Of a DNA stretch of 64,000 nucleotides, positions 48,097-60,803 are shown one piece after another (within the stretch, counting starts at the first letter, position 1; every line of letters begins with the position of its first letter). Location of the stretch: positions 1 to 64,000 of the forward strand of contig OENT01000801.1 of NCBI GenBank assembly GCA_900239685.1, read 5' to 3'. The notes beneath the pieces were generated by a model, which saw nothing but the letters and a program-made list of their open reading frames with translations, did no database searches and was not told the DNA's origin. Position numbers and translations under genes: made by a program. The stretch is from Rotaria macrura. Lineage: Eukaryota; Rotifera; Eurotatoria; Philodinida; Philodinidae.

Positions 48097-49576
48097 ATGA
48101 CTTCATTCGCTAAAATGACGATAAACTCGGATCCATGGTTTGTAGCACGTTTTGTCGATGATAAAATCACAAATGACGATCAACTCAGTCCGATCTACGG
48201 TTATCAAACTCAACCGCTTGTACCACTGGAGAAAGCTATTGAGCCGATCCAATCACTGATTGATGGTCTTATTGGCTATATCAATATAGCCAAACAGCGC
48301 TGTCGGTATCCAAATACAAATTGTCTTACCAGGGATGAATCGGCGTCCGTTTATCTCTATACAATGGAGTGGGGCAATGACAGCTTCTATCGAATTCTGA
48401 ACATTGCTCTTCGCACACAAGATCGTAATGCTTTGAAGCCTTGGTTCCCATTCCTTAAGCTTTTCCATACAGCTCTAAAAAAACTGCCACACCTCAAACA
48501 AAATGTTTGGCGAGGTGTACATTCATCATTAGGCAAAGAATGCAAGAAAGGGTAAACTTATTTGTATAATCGTTCGGCTGTTCTAGACTATTAAAATTCA
48601 AAATTTTTTAAGAGACAACTTGATATGGTGGAGTATTAATTCATGTTCGTTAGACGTTCATGTCATCGAGAGTTTTCTAACAACTGACAGCACACTGTTT
48701 CTCATCGAAGCTTTCAATGCTCGAAACATCAGTGGTTATACAAATTATCCACATGAACACGAAGTCATTCTTCTACCAGGATCACGTCTACATGTTGTTG
48801 CCAATCCAATGGAACATCCTGGTGGTCTTCATGTTGTTCATCTTCGTGAAGTAACGGTATGTGAATTAAAATAATTGCCAAAATGCTTTGTCTTGTGAAA
48901 ATCTTTGAATTGTCTTTATTTGGTTTCTGATTTCTATACAGTATGAACAGAATCCAATTCATTCAGATAAAAAAACTACATGGCTAATGCATACAATCAT
49001 ATCATTACAAGCGTTTCAAACGAAAATGAGAAGTTGGCTTTGTTGCACATTTAGCCGAAAACATTGGGCACTTATTACAGTGATTTTTATTTGTCTTTGT
49101 ATTACAATTGGATTAACCGCTGGAATTCTCATGAAAAAAAGAGGTTTGTCAGATGCAATCGAATCGATTGGTACTACTACAAAAAGAATGTCTGCAACTT
49201 CATTCTCTAACTATCAAAGTTCACATCCGAATGCCATGCTCACTCCAGATGATATTTATCGCGAGTGTCCAGACAGCTATCCGGTAGTATTGACTATTCT
49301 TGATGTTCATTTCATTCAATTTGTTTTTTATGATTGAAGACAGGATATATATTATGCTTCAAATGGGCAAAAATTCATAAGTGTCCATCTATTGAGTGTG
49401 AGCAAGTCGGTGAGGTATTTGCTTGTAATAGATATCTTGGCGATTGCTACACGTTCGGTCAAAATTTAACAGATGGGAAGACTAGCACCATATGGCATCG
49501 TCTCAAGGTTAAAATAGGTGGCTACGGTTTCGCTAGTGCAGTGTACTGTGTAGCCGATTTAAAGTTATGCACATGA
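48097..49576 (+). CDS. Membrane-anchored NAD:arginine ADP-ribosyltransferase with Cys-rich C-terminal domain
   Basis: Exons 48097-48551, 48613-48856, 48942-49283 and 49340-49576 join in frame (introns 61, 85 and 56 bp) to 425 residues. The ART domain fills the first ~233 residues. R139 sits in VWRGVHSSLG, the beta-strand motif WWSINSCS is at 157-164 (created across the first splice), and E200-H-E202 precedes VILLPG: the complete R-S-E set of arginine-specific enzymes. There is no signal peptide. One hydrophobic helix (about 275-297, HWALITVIFICLCITIGLTA) follows a basic patch, then a Ser/Thr linker and a domain with about six Cys (349-425). I infer a type II protein with its catalytic domain in the cytosol and the Cys-rich domain outside. 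The C-terminal domain is not recognised. Splicing of exon 2 to exon 3 is the least certain join; a separate gene starting at 48987 is the alternative. AATAAA is at 49680-49685. Confidence 0.8.
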
Positions 49577-49679
49577 ACCCCCAACTGTAAGCGATATGTA
49601 TTGTTTACTTATTAACAATCTCTGATGCTGTTTTTTTCTTCAAATACATTTATAATCTGTTTGATACTAGAATCATTTA

Positions 49680-49685
49680 AATAAA
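49680..49685 (+). terminator. Polyadenylation signal of the membrane ART gene
   Basis: AATAAA about 100 bases after the stop codon. Confidence 0.55.
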
Positions 49686-52600
49686 ATATTGCTTTGTCAG
49701 ATTTGCCTCGTGCAAAAATAAGATGTCAAAGAAACATGTTGGTAATGGGTAGGCATGTTCGTTTCATCCATACCTGTAATTTCTGATTGTTAGGATTTCT
49801 ACGGTTCAAAAAAATCATTTTTAAACACATGTTCAAAAATCTTTCAATTACTTGTCAAGTTTGAACTGTCCATCGGATACATGGTGTGTGCTGGCACTCT
49901 TCTTTCGAATGATACCAAATTGAGATGGTCAGAACATCCATTGAATAAAATCGAAGTTAGATACGTATGTTAATCATCCTCATCACGAAAAAAATGGCCT
50001 AAAGAACGAATTCGACACACCTTTAATGAATACGAAGATACTTTGAGATGAAATTAAACATCAACATTATAAAACAGGCATTGCTATCAGATATTACGTA
50101 CAGATAATATCAATTCTTCTTCTGGATCATTCGTTCTGTGTCTACGTTGTCGCATTATTCATCGGAGCGACTTATTGGCTACGATGTTGAATGTAAGTGG
50201 CATTCAAATTCTTAGATTGACATCAAGGTATTCCTTTAATTAAATGACTGATGCACGAGCCATATGGAGAAAAACTTGATTAGCGAATTCGTGCATGAGA
50301 TCAAATCAAACAATCTTCGAAATCTGCTGCAATCAACTGCTTGCAAGGTTCTGATATAGTAGAGTGCGAATGAAACATTGCATAGTTTCACGATGATCAT
50401 CTACAGAAGAAGATTGATACATAAGCAAAGTATCAGTTCATCATTCTTTTTCAGTACATCGGATACGCGGCTGCTAAAACGTTTTGAGTCAACTGTTTCT
50501 ACTGACTGTTTCATTTGGTCACCCATGCATGTCGATGAGGGTGAGACTGGATAAACATTCTTTCTGACGGTATGAGCTAGTTAGAGAAACACCATGCATT
50601 TTTGTTTTTTTTTATATTATACAATTATCATTCGTTTATCGAATCTATGAAGAACTATCTAACCTTTTTATATGAATATCATTATGTGAATGAAACATTA
50701 GGAAACATTCAGTTACATAGAACGTCTAATGGTTCAATGATATATAGATTTCTAATGGGAAACATTCAACAAAAATACTTGTAAGAGCTCACTATAAAAG
50801 AACATGTAAGATAGTATCTTGTCTGTTCAACAGAACACTCGACAATATGATAATAGAAAATAGAGTTACCTTCAAGTGGCTAATGAATAGTTATTAGTAA
50901 CGAGGAAAAAATGTTGAAAAACTGCATACAGAGACTTTCATTAATATCAATCGATTTCAAGAAAAAAAAAGTTCTATCATAAATTAAGATTGTTTCCTTT
51001 TAAGTAGTGTTAACATTATGAAAGTATTGCCAGCGTCAGCTAGTGCTATATGCATTCAATATACATGGAGAAATATTGGTGTATGAACCGATAAAACAAT
51101 AGAAAGACATAATTATCATTCAGTGTCGAGCAGGTGTTGAGCTTTCCTTAGAAAAATCTTGGTTGAATCTGACAAGTAAACATATTAATCGTACTATTAA
51201 AATCAGAAACGAACGGGCATGTTGCAGCTATGACGCATATATATCTATAATCGAAAACAAACTCGTTGCCATCCAACTGAATTGACTAGAATATAAATTT
51301 GATTCGAGATAGTTGATGATTAATAAAAAAAAATGACATCTTTCAAGATAATTGTCTTTTCAAGCAGTTCATTAATGTTGCTCTTACATGTATGCTATTA
51401 GTTCTTGTGCAGTTACAATAAGACGTTGTCAATAACTGTTCCCATTGTCGTTTATAATATCTTCATATGCTTTCGTTTAGAAAATTTCTTCAAAAAAAGA
51501 AAAATATTCTGTCAGTATTCTAAGATATTCGATGAAGTTCGATATCATGTTTATTTCTGCATTAAAAAAATCATGTTTCTTACACTTTTTGGAAAATTAT
51601 TATTCAAGCATTTCTGCATGTAAATTAGATCGCATTATAAATTATTTTTCTAATATTATTAAATTGAATTGAATTTTCGAAAAATTAATTTTAGTCTTTG
51701 TGCTTACAAAAAAAGTTAGTCGAAATCAAGATGATATAATCGATTGTCATATACACGTGTTTATCCAATCAATTAGCGCATGTCTTGCAAGACTTCAAGT
51801 ATATTCATAAAGTTAGAATTTTTATGAACTTATAGAGATTAGTTTTAACAGAATGATGTACGTTTTCTGAATACGTGTATCTACGTACCTATGTCTATTT
51901 CAGATGTGGAACAGAACTTGCTATTGCAAGATCTTCAATATCGATTGTTTATTCAAAAATGGTTCTGATTTCGAAATCATTTTTAACTTCACATAAAAAT
52001 ATTCCTTGACCATGTTTATCCAGCTGCCACTTTGAACCTTTGCAACAACTATTTTTTAGTAGTATGATAATGAATTTAATAAGATAAAACAGTTACATGT
52101 AGTTATCAACATATCCACAAGAGAAAACACACAAACTTGATGATTTTAATTAATTCGAACTATCAAGAACTGATTTACTCACAATTTCTATTTCTAATTT
52201 CGTTGTATGTTTTAACCGTTGCTCATACACGCATCGTTAATGCGACAAAAAATCAATTTTATCATTACTTCTGTCGATGATCGACGAAGTTCTTACGAAG
52301 ACTTCGTTCAATTATTTTACTATTAGACGAATGCTTAATATGATATTTATTCTAAGAATATATACGTCTTGCGTTTCATTTTACACATCTACAAATACAT
52401 TAAGTGTCAATTCATCTTACTATACTATTGTTGATGAGAAGAAAATAAAATTATAACTAAATGAATCGAATTGAACGATAATATCTGTCGTACTTGAATG
52501 CATGTAATTTGGGATTCCGAAACGATTATAAAGATATATGTTATCTATTAGAAGATGAAACAATATGGTCAAGTGAGTTTTACTAATAGTTTTTTGCTTC

Positions 52601-53146
52601 AATCAAATGTAAAATCGTGTTCTGTTGTTGCATTTCTGCGAAGTAATAATGTTTGATAGTTTTATTTCACATTTTTAATGTGCGTGTCAGATTAACCAAC
52701 TAAGTATGTGTGTGAATCTGTCATTTACATAATCTCAGGTATTTATTTTACAATTTTGATTAAATAGCGAAACGAGCATCATTAGATCGATTATGTAATG
52801 AGCTGCCCCGTCGTTACACTTTGCTTTCGGAAATAGTCTGTACATTATGCGAGCGTTACCCAAAGTGTCTTAGAAATTTAAAAAAAGATTTGTATAAAAA
52901 TTTCAAGTTGAAGTTTGACCTTAATATCTTATCTCTATATCTCATGATTCAACTTGCTAAACCCATAGTTGTGTGTTGAGAAACAATTGAATGTCAGATA
53001 ACGCCCTCTATACATGTGTCTTGTCTTACCAATTATCCAACAGAACAAACGAGACAACACACTATTCATTCATTTGTTTATTTATACTTTTCATTTAAGA
53101 ATAATAATAACTTTAACTCATTTGTTGATGATCAATAGATCGTTTA
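49686..53146. other. 3.5-kb gene-free stretch
   Basis: No supported gene. It should contain the par-6 promoter and possibly a further 5' exon of that gene. Confidence 0.5.
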
Positions 53147-54192
53147 ATGCTTTCACTACTGGAAATAAAAAGCAAAGTATGTTCGTTGATAAATGATACG
53201 CGAGTTTGATTGTACACATATAATATTTTTAGTTTGGTGTTGAATTTCGTCGATTTGAACTCGATCGAAAAAATCCAATAAAATTCGATGATTTCCACAA
53301 ATTGATTGAAGACTTACATGGTCTTCAAAATATTCCATTTCATATAACTTATTTAGATAAAGATGGTGAACTACTTTCAATAAATAATGATACAATTATC
53401 GAACATATTTTACGTGTTAATACAGGTTTATTACGACTATTTATACAACGAAAAGGTAAAGAAAAACAATTTATATCTTGATTTCTCTTTAAAATAAAGT
53501 CTATATTCGTTGTTCTTCATCAAGGTGAATCGTACCAGTATGCAACTGATTCATTACGAAAACGAAAGAAAATATCCGATCAATTATCATCGTTAATTCA
53601 TTCATCATCGGACAAGCATAATTCATCGCCACAACGTAATATTGAAATACAGCCTGATTTTCGTCTTGTATCATCTATAATTGATGTTGAAATTCTACCT
53701 GTTACATATCGTCGTGTTAAATTACATCGTTATAAAGAAAGTAAACCATTAGGTTTTTATATACGTGATGGTGTTGCTATTAAATATGGTTCAAATGGTG
53801 TTGAAAATGTACCCGGTGTATTTATTTCACGTCTTCTTGCTGGCGGCTTGGCCGAATCAACAGGTTTGTTATCAGTGGGTGATGAAATAATTGAAGTTAA
53901 TGGTATTGACGTAAGTGGAAAAACTCTTGATCAAGTGACAGATATGATGGTAGCTAATAGTCATAATTTAATAATAACTGTTCGACCACAAAATGATACA
54001 TTTAATTTAAAACATACTGTTTCATCAACTACCATTCCAACTCAAAGTCCGATAACATCAATAAGACAAAATAGTACAAATCAAAATGGATCTCAATTAA
54101 ATGGTGGCATGAGCGATGATGATGATAGTGATCGTTATCGCTCACGTAATCATTCTCATATACAAAAGACACCGTCCGTGTTAAAATTGTGA
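53147..54192 (+). CDS. par-6: Par-6 cell polarity protein (PB1, semi-CRIB, PDZ)
   Basis: Exons 53147-53176, 53233-53455 and 53525-54192 join in frame (introns 56 and 69 bp) to 306 residues. The first splice creates EIKSKFGVEFRRFELDR, the conserved start of the Par-6 PB1 domain, which binds atypical PKC (residues ~5-85, ending LLRLFIQRKG). The semi-CRIB segment FRLVSSIIDVEILP, which with the PDZ binds GTP-loaded Cdc42, comes next. The PDZ domain has the PLGFYI carboxylate-binding loop at 159-164 and GGLAESTGLLSVGDEIIEVN, ending at NLIITVRP. The Ser/Asn-rich tail has an acidic DDDDSD stretch. Par-6 scaffolds the Par-3/aPKC/Cdc42 complex at the apical cortex. At 306 residues it is slightly shorter than most animal homologues. 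The start ATG is tentative because a TGA lies in frame just upstream; an extra 5' exon is possible. AATAAA at 54777-54782. Confidence 0.93.
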
Positions 54193-54776
54193 ATCACTTA
54201 TTTACTAAATATTCTTTTTTTTTCTTTTGTAGCCGTTGTTTACTCTTGATGTACACACATTCCAATCAATTTCTTTCTTATCTATCGAGCTTGATTTTTC
54301 TTTCATTTTGACTGTTCTATCTTGTCCTTTTCATTTTCATGTATATAATATTGGTATGTGTATGAGTATATTTGTCTTTTAAAACATTCATTATCGATGA
54401 GTTGAAAAGAGGTTTTTTTTCCTGGTATAACATAAAGAATAGTCTGTCATTTAAGGATTTTCTTTTTATTTTACAATACATCCCACATACACACACACTC
54501 GCCATAACAGTCGATTAAGTGCACATAAACGAGTCTTTTTTTTTCAATCGAAAAATTCTCATGTATATCACGTCGTTTTTTATATACATACAATAGAAAT
54601 AGTCCTATTGAACTTAAACAGTAGTACATACACAATTATTTTGAACATCACGTTTTGTTATCATGAACATTCATAAATGAATGCATGTACAGATATTGTT
54701 CTCACCCTTTTTGTCAATCCCCATTGTTTAATACCTTAATATAGTCTGTTGATTGTTAATTATAACTGTAAGTATC

Positions 54777-54782
54777 AATAAA
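54777..54782 (+). terminator. Polyadenylation signal of par-6
   Basis: AATAAA in the 3' flank, implying a 3' untranslated region of about 600 bases. Earlier alternatives were not seen. Confidence 0.5.
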
Positions 54783-56860
54783 ATCCAAATACTCTTTTAT
54801 AATGAATTGAAATGAGTTGGAACGATGATGTACATTTATTATAATAATAATGAATTTAAAGATACTATATTTTACTTCATTATGTACTATAGTTATATGT
54901 AGCGAAATCTTGGGAAAAATATGTATATAGTTATTGTAGAAGAAAATGAAACTAAATTTTGAACAATTGGTAGAAAACGGATGGCAATGGATGTACCTCT
55001 GAGAAGATATTATTGAAGTTGGTGTCTAAAACGGTTTTCTGTGAAGGTCTAGTTTTTTTAAAAGTTGTATCTTGATACTTTATGAGTCATACGAAAATCA
55101 AACTGATCGGCATGTAAATCATTTATATAGATACCTGAGATGATACTTCAGAGATAGATTTATCGTTATTCATAAATTGCACTTTATTTTTTACCCTCAA
55201 TGAATGAAATTTGCAAGAGCTCTGACCTAAAAGTCTCGGTCCTGATTTTCGTAACACTATCTTTATCCAGATGATGGAATCAAACATGACAATGATGGAT
55301 TTTTACCACTGCAGAATACTTCATAATTTTTACGGTGAAATCACTCCGAAAATAGAACTTTCTCGTTCAGCAATTTCACAAAAATAAGATTTTCTTTCCG
55401 GTCAGAGAATATCTACAATTAGGCAAGGCATCATTGACTAAATTATTCTTGATGGATGATTAAAAATCGAGATTTTTGTTAAACAAGAAGATTAGATGGT
55501 GTAGTACTCTTCTTATGATATTTTAACAGGCAAGATCGTTTTTTCTAATCTACGTGTATTAACAGAAACCAAACTTTTCATGAATAATCTATCTTAGACA
55601 TTAGATGTTCTTAGAGTATTCTTAGGCTACATAAATCAATTTCTGGTTTGATACCGAATAAAAAAGTCATTTCTAAGATAATTTTGTTGTTGATATTTAT
55701 CACGGATATTCGAATGGGATTAATCGTTACCCTCTATTTTAAAACAGTAGTTCTTGTAATAGATAGTGTGTCATGACCTATTACGTACAATATATCTGTA
55801 CTTGGATCTAAATTTCAACGAATACCTCTGGTAGTTTGAGCCTTAAAATCATCCTGACTATAAGTGTGACGTCTTTTCGATCATTTTCATTATATTATAG
55901 ACATATCTTGAGAATTTCTGTCAGTATTGTGTTTTAGTATGCAGTAATCAAATTCAGAGATTATAGTGTGAGACTCCTTCCTATTGGAGTAAAATTGATT
56001 GATCTTTCTTAGAAGCGTGTACAACTCACTAATAAGCTTTTCTAATACTGCCTCTTGGTTTATTGTTTGTTTTTTCTTCGATATCTATCACTTTCTGCAG
56101 ATATATATATATATATATATATATGTATACATATATATTACATTATTGAAACGAAATAATGAAATCACCCAGTCGTGTATGACACTTGCATCGAAGAAAG
56201 AAAAATCCATAAAAACCTCGACATGTCAACGAAACAAGAATCGTCGATCCATATATTCATCCTTGAAAAAAAAAAAGAAATACGGCTTGAAGAAATAAAC
56301 TGACATATACGATTAATATCAATGTACAACTAATGAACCACGATGCTGAAAATAGAAAACAGAAATCAAAAATAAAACTCGAATGGGTTCTTCAACGTTA
56401 ATTTTGTATTTGTTCATACATTCTTTTTTTTTCTAGTTTTTCTTATTGGTAATAGACATTAATAATTGTGATCTTTTCCCACTAAAATCTGTTCAAACTA
56501 TTTTTTCTCGCATCCAGATTTTCAACTATAGACTCAGTCTGCAATTGTAAACCCATTACCGCTTTTGATTTTCAGAATCAGTCGGTCAAATGAACAAGTA
56601 TATTGTTCTGAAATGTTGCCATCGTTTGGTATTTAACACATTACAAATCCTATACTTTTCTATGTTCTATAGTATAGTATTGAACTAATTATGCTTCCGG
56701 ATAATTTCTAAAGACTTTTAAATTCGTACACATATGGAAAAATGGGAGGTATATAATGTATTAGTTAAAATCAATTGTTTTTTGGATTGACAGATTTCTT
56801 TTTTACAAAGAACAAAAAAAAATAAGGAATCATGCATTAATACGAACATACATTCAACGA
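54783..56860. other. Gene-free stretch between convergent genes
   Basis: Lies between the 3' ends of par-6 (plus) and the SLC6 gene (minus). It has no supported gene and contains an AT microsatellite. Confidence 0.5.
56099..56139. repeat. (AT)n microsatellite
   Basis: About twelve AT units, then an imperfect GTATACATATATAT continuation. Confidence 0.85.
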
Positions 56861-59800
56861 TTAGAGAAGTTCAATTTTATCCCGCTGCTGCTGTTGTTGC
56901 CGTTGTCCACAGTTGGATTGAGAATGTGCAAGTTCAAGTAATGGTTCTTCCGGTTTAACTGCCCGTTGAAGACGCTAAAAATATAAAAGTATTTGTATTT
57001 TCAATCTTCTAATGCTTTGTTTTTCCTTTACTTCGTCAAAATTTTTTCCAGGTGTTATAATTATTTTGTAAATAGCGTAGCCTGGTATACATAGCATGGG
57101 TAGAAATACCATTAGATACGACCAAATTTGTACCGAAATTGGCAAGTCTTTTAAATCAGTTGCTTTTATTGGAATCGTACCAGCAAGAAAATTACTCAGG
57201 GCAATATAGAATATGATCTAAAAATAAATGCAATCTCAATATGAATCAAATCAATGTATTTTCACTCACAAACAAAAACATTGGACTAATTAGATACCAA
57301 ATAATTCTCCAAAATAATGATGGTCTTGTACCAATCATTGCTTTTATGTCAAATGAAAATCGATTAACGCCTACATAAAAAGCGAGAAACAAAAATAAAC
57401 TTTGGAATTTTCGAATAATAATAATAATTGATTTTTCTACCGTAAAACCAAGAGACAGCAATACATTCAACAAATACGACGAGAAGTATAGCTGGAGCGA
57501 CGGCTATTTCATTCATTAAAGTAACAATATAATCACCGCCATAAGTGCATGTTGGTAATGCACCCAAATAGCATATAACAAGAACACCAAGGACAAATAA
57601 CGAACGATGTCGTCCGAATATATTCGGATATTCATCACATAAACCAGTAATGATCGATTCAAGACCACCGAACTAATTAGAATTATGGTTTTTTATATGC
57701 ACGGTGTATGGTTAGAATGAAGAAAGAAAAAAAACTTGAACTTACTGTACTATCAATACCTAATGTGATGACCATAAAGAAAAATAGAACAGCCCATAGT
57801 GTTGACCAATTCATTAAAGCAATTGTATGTGGATAGACAATGAAGACAAGTTCCGAACCTGGAATTCTCATAAGTTAACAATATGCCAATAAAAGAACTA
57901 TGAAAATAACCTTTCTCTTCAATAACTTGTTCAATAGTTTTTTCTGATACATGAGCCATATGACCGAGCGTTGAAAAAATTACAAAACCTGATAGAATCG
58001 ATGTTGCACAATTGATCGTACTGGTTACTAATGCATCTCTATGTAGAACGATGCATACCAGATATGTCAGTTAGAAACAAAAAACTTCATTTACCGATAG
58101 CAGTTATTATGAAATTTATTGTATGACGAAAGAGCTAAAAGAACACCGAAACCTGGTCCAAGTGAAAAAAATATTTGAGTTGCTGCTGCATTCCAAATCT
58201 ATAAATAAAATGAAAGCAATAGGATTATTTGTCTTTTCGAATTTTTCATGAATTTATTTCTTACAGAAAAGTCCTTCAATAGTTCCATTCTAGGACGAAG
58301 ATAATAGTGTATACCAATCGATGAACCCGACAAAGTAACACCTCGAACTAATAGAATGAATAGAACTGCATATGGAGCAATAGCAGTAATCCATACAGCC
58401 TAGTAGAAATCAACAAGCAAGTATGAAATACTTCTATGAACTTGTTTCATATCGAAAATTCACTAACTTTGCCTGAACTTTTAATTCCTTTCCAAAGAGC
58501 AAAATAGACAAGAACAAATACGGCTAAAAGACTAGCAGCAAGTTCCCATTTTACTTTGCCTAAATTTTTAAATCCATCGGCTTTATCAACTTCTTGAAGA
58601 CGTCGGCTAAAATATACAATACTTTTGATTTATTAACAAACAACACAAAATACAGATATCAACTCACTAGAAATATTCTTCCGTTGAGTAAACTAATCGA
58701 GTACAATTTTCCAGTAATACTCCTGTCGTTATATTTGATTTTTTTTCAGTTAAATTCGTCAATCGAGATAAATATTGATATTGTTTTATGTCTGCTGCTA
58801 CACAGCATTTCGTATTCCATGCATGATTACAACTTTTCCATGGTAATTCAGTTCGCAAACCATTAAATGACATAACCAAATAGTAAACAGCCCATGATAT
58901 AACTGTATTGTAGAATGTAGCTGTCATAAAATTGATTAATACTGTTGCCCAACCAATACCTTTGACTAATGGACAAATCTATTAAGTAAAAGCTTCATGT
59001 GAAATGCCATTTAACAAATATTAACTTACGTTTTTCCATATTGTAAATACACCTGCTCGATGATATTGTCCAAGGGCAAGTTCCATACTAAAGAAATTGA
59101 AAAAAATAATTCAAAAAGGTACATGCTGTAATCAACTATGATTATATATATATATATACTAGAAAAGTGGTAAACCACCGAAAATAAGTAGAACAAAATA
59201 TGGAATAAAAAACGCGCCACCACCATTCTTGTAGACAGTTGTTGGAAAACGCCAGACATTACCTAAATATTCTTACAAGTAAATAGATAAATCCTTAGAT
59301 ATAAGATGTGAAGAGTTGTTCACATATTAACTCGTTGTTCTTTTCCCGAATGATTATTTTTTCAATAGCTTACTCAAAATTAAACTTTTTTCAAGTTCTC
59401 TGTGCAGAAGAACCTGTTTTCATCGTCATAGAATTTCATATAGTTATTGTATATTTGCACGTTTAACAATGAAAAGATACATATAAAACAAAAAAGCGTT
59501 GCATAAAATTACGGCGCGTGTGCATTAGACAGGGTATGAGAACGTATTTGGTTGTGAAACCGACACGAAATAAAAGACAAATATGTATTCAACTGTTGTC
59601 GTTCTGTAAAATGTTTGGTTTTAAGAAAAGACTAATTATTCAAAGTAGTTTAAGACTTATATTTGAGATAGATTTGAATGCTAACGAATTGCATCTATTC
59701 TAATCAAAAATCAGTAAAATCAACTTGTTTTTAATCAGTTTAATGTTATACAATCAGTTGTCTTTTAAATTACTTAACTATTGATTTGGAGTACATTTTG

Positions 59801-60803
59801 ATAATGATAGGCTTTATTTTTAGAAAACACAATTCTATTCGAACATCGTACCAAAACATTAAGGTATATCAACTGTTTTTTCCTAAGAACAATTCTTATC
59901 AAAGATAAGTCTCCTGTTGTTTCCAGAATAAAGTATTTCTATTCCAATACATCGAATAAGCTCGCCTTGCATCAATGAAACCAAGTTTTGTTGGGGAGAC
60001 TATCAAAATATTTTTATTGCTCACTACTGAACATAAACTATGCCCGATAACGAATCCATCGTTGTTCTCGTTCTAGAACACAGAAGCTTGCGAAACTTCT
60101 ATAGGATTTTGTAAATTCGATTTAGTAGGAATAGTATGCATATCTTTGTCTATTAACGAACGAAACAGAAGTTGACTACTCTGTACGTTTCTAGTGTGAT
60201 GAAGTAATATATAAACAGTTGTTTACCTAAATCGACAGCATAGCCAATAACAGCAAGAAGAAATTCAATTTTATGATCCCATGAATCTCTTTGAATCGTG
60301 GCTTGTTGTACAGCTGGCTTCCATGAAACGGGCAACGTAAAATTAGCTTCAACTGTTTGTAATTCCATTGTTGAATGTGCTAATACTTGTTTACCATTTT
60401 CATCACAAACAATTTTAGAATTTGACCATGTTAAATGAACGCGTTCTTCGTCATTATTTCGATTATCTCCACTATGTGTTGGATTACATTTACTTAAATT
60501 TTTTATTTGTTGTAAACTATGACTCAGTTCAGCATTCGTTGAACTATGTGAACGAACTAGTGGTCTAATTCTTGTTTTTATTTTTGTGTCATTTAATGGT
60601 GATCCTTCTGTTAATGTTTGATAATTGAAACCACTTGATGATTCTCTTGCCAATGGTACTTCAGTAATATGAGCAATATCATCATTTGATGTAGCTCGTT
60701 TTTTATTAGCCGTAGTTTCTATCGTTGAACTATTACTAGCTGATGATGTTTTCTTCTTCGTAAGTATAGGCAGTGATGGATGTTTCGATCTTGTCGAACT
60801 CAT
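56861..60803 (-). CDS. SLC6 sodium/chloride-dependent monoamine-type neurotransmitter transporter
   Basis: Thirteen exons on the minus strand: 60227-60803, 59160-59262, 59030-59087, 58668-58978, 58468-58606, 58265-58399, 58095-58198, 57911-58038, 57746-57858, 57441-57672, 57270-57370, 57032-57217 and 56861-56974. All twelve GT-AG joins keep the frame, giving 766 residues. Helix 1 reads [13 protein letters not shown] across intron 1; its Asp191 is the amine-binding Asp of serotonin, dopamine and noradrenaline carriers, where amino-acid and GABA carriers have Gly. Helix 2 ([20 protein letters not shown]), the paired Cys of the second extracellular loop with several N-glycosylation sites, and [20 protein letters not shown] in helix 8 follow. 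It should take up a biogenic amine with Na+ and Cl- at the plasma membrane; helix 1-2 wording is closest to serotonin transporters, but the substrate is inferred. The ~177-residue Ser/Thr-rich cytosolic N-terminus is long for the family. Confidence 0.95.
59263..60226 (-). other. 964-bp first intron of the SLC6 gene
   Basis: Splits the codon for Gly193 of helix 1. The other eleven introns of this gene are 51-73 bp. The extra length may hold regulatory sequence, an alternative first exon or an insertion; no repeat with flanking duplication was recognised. Confidence 0.8.

Noticed and set aside
57246-58927. Several separate short minus-strand membrane proteins
   Set aside because: They are single exons of the SLC6 transporter read into its short introns.
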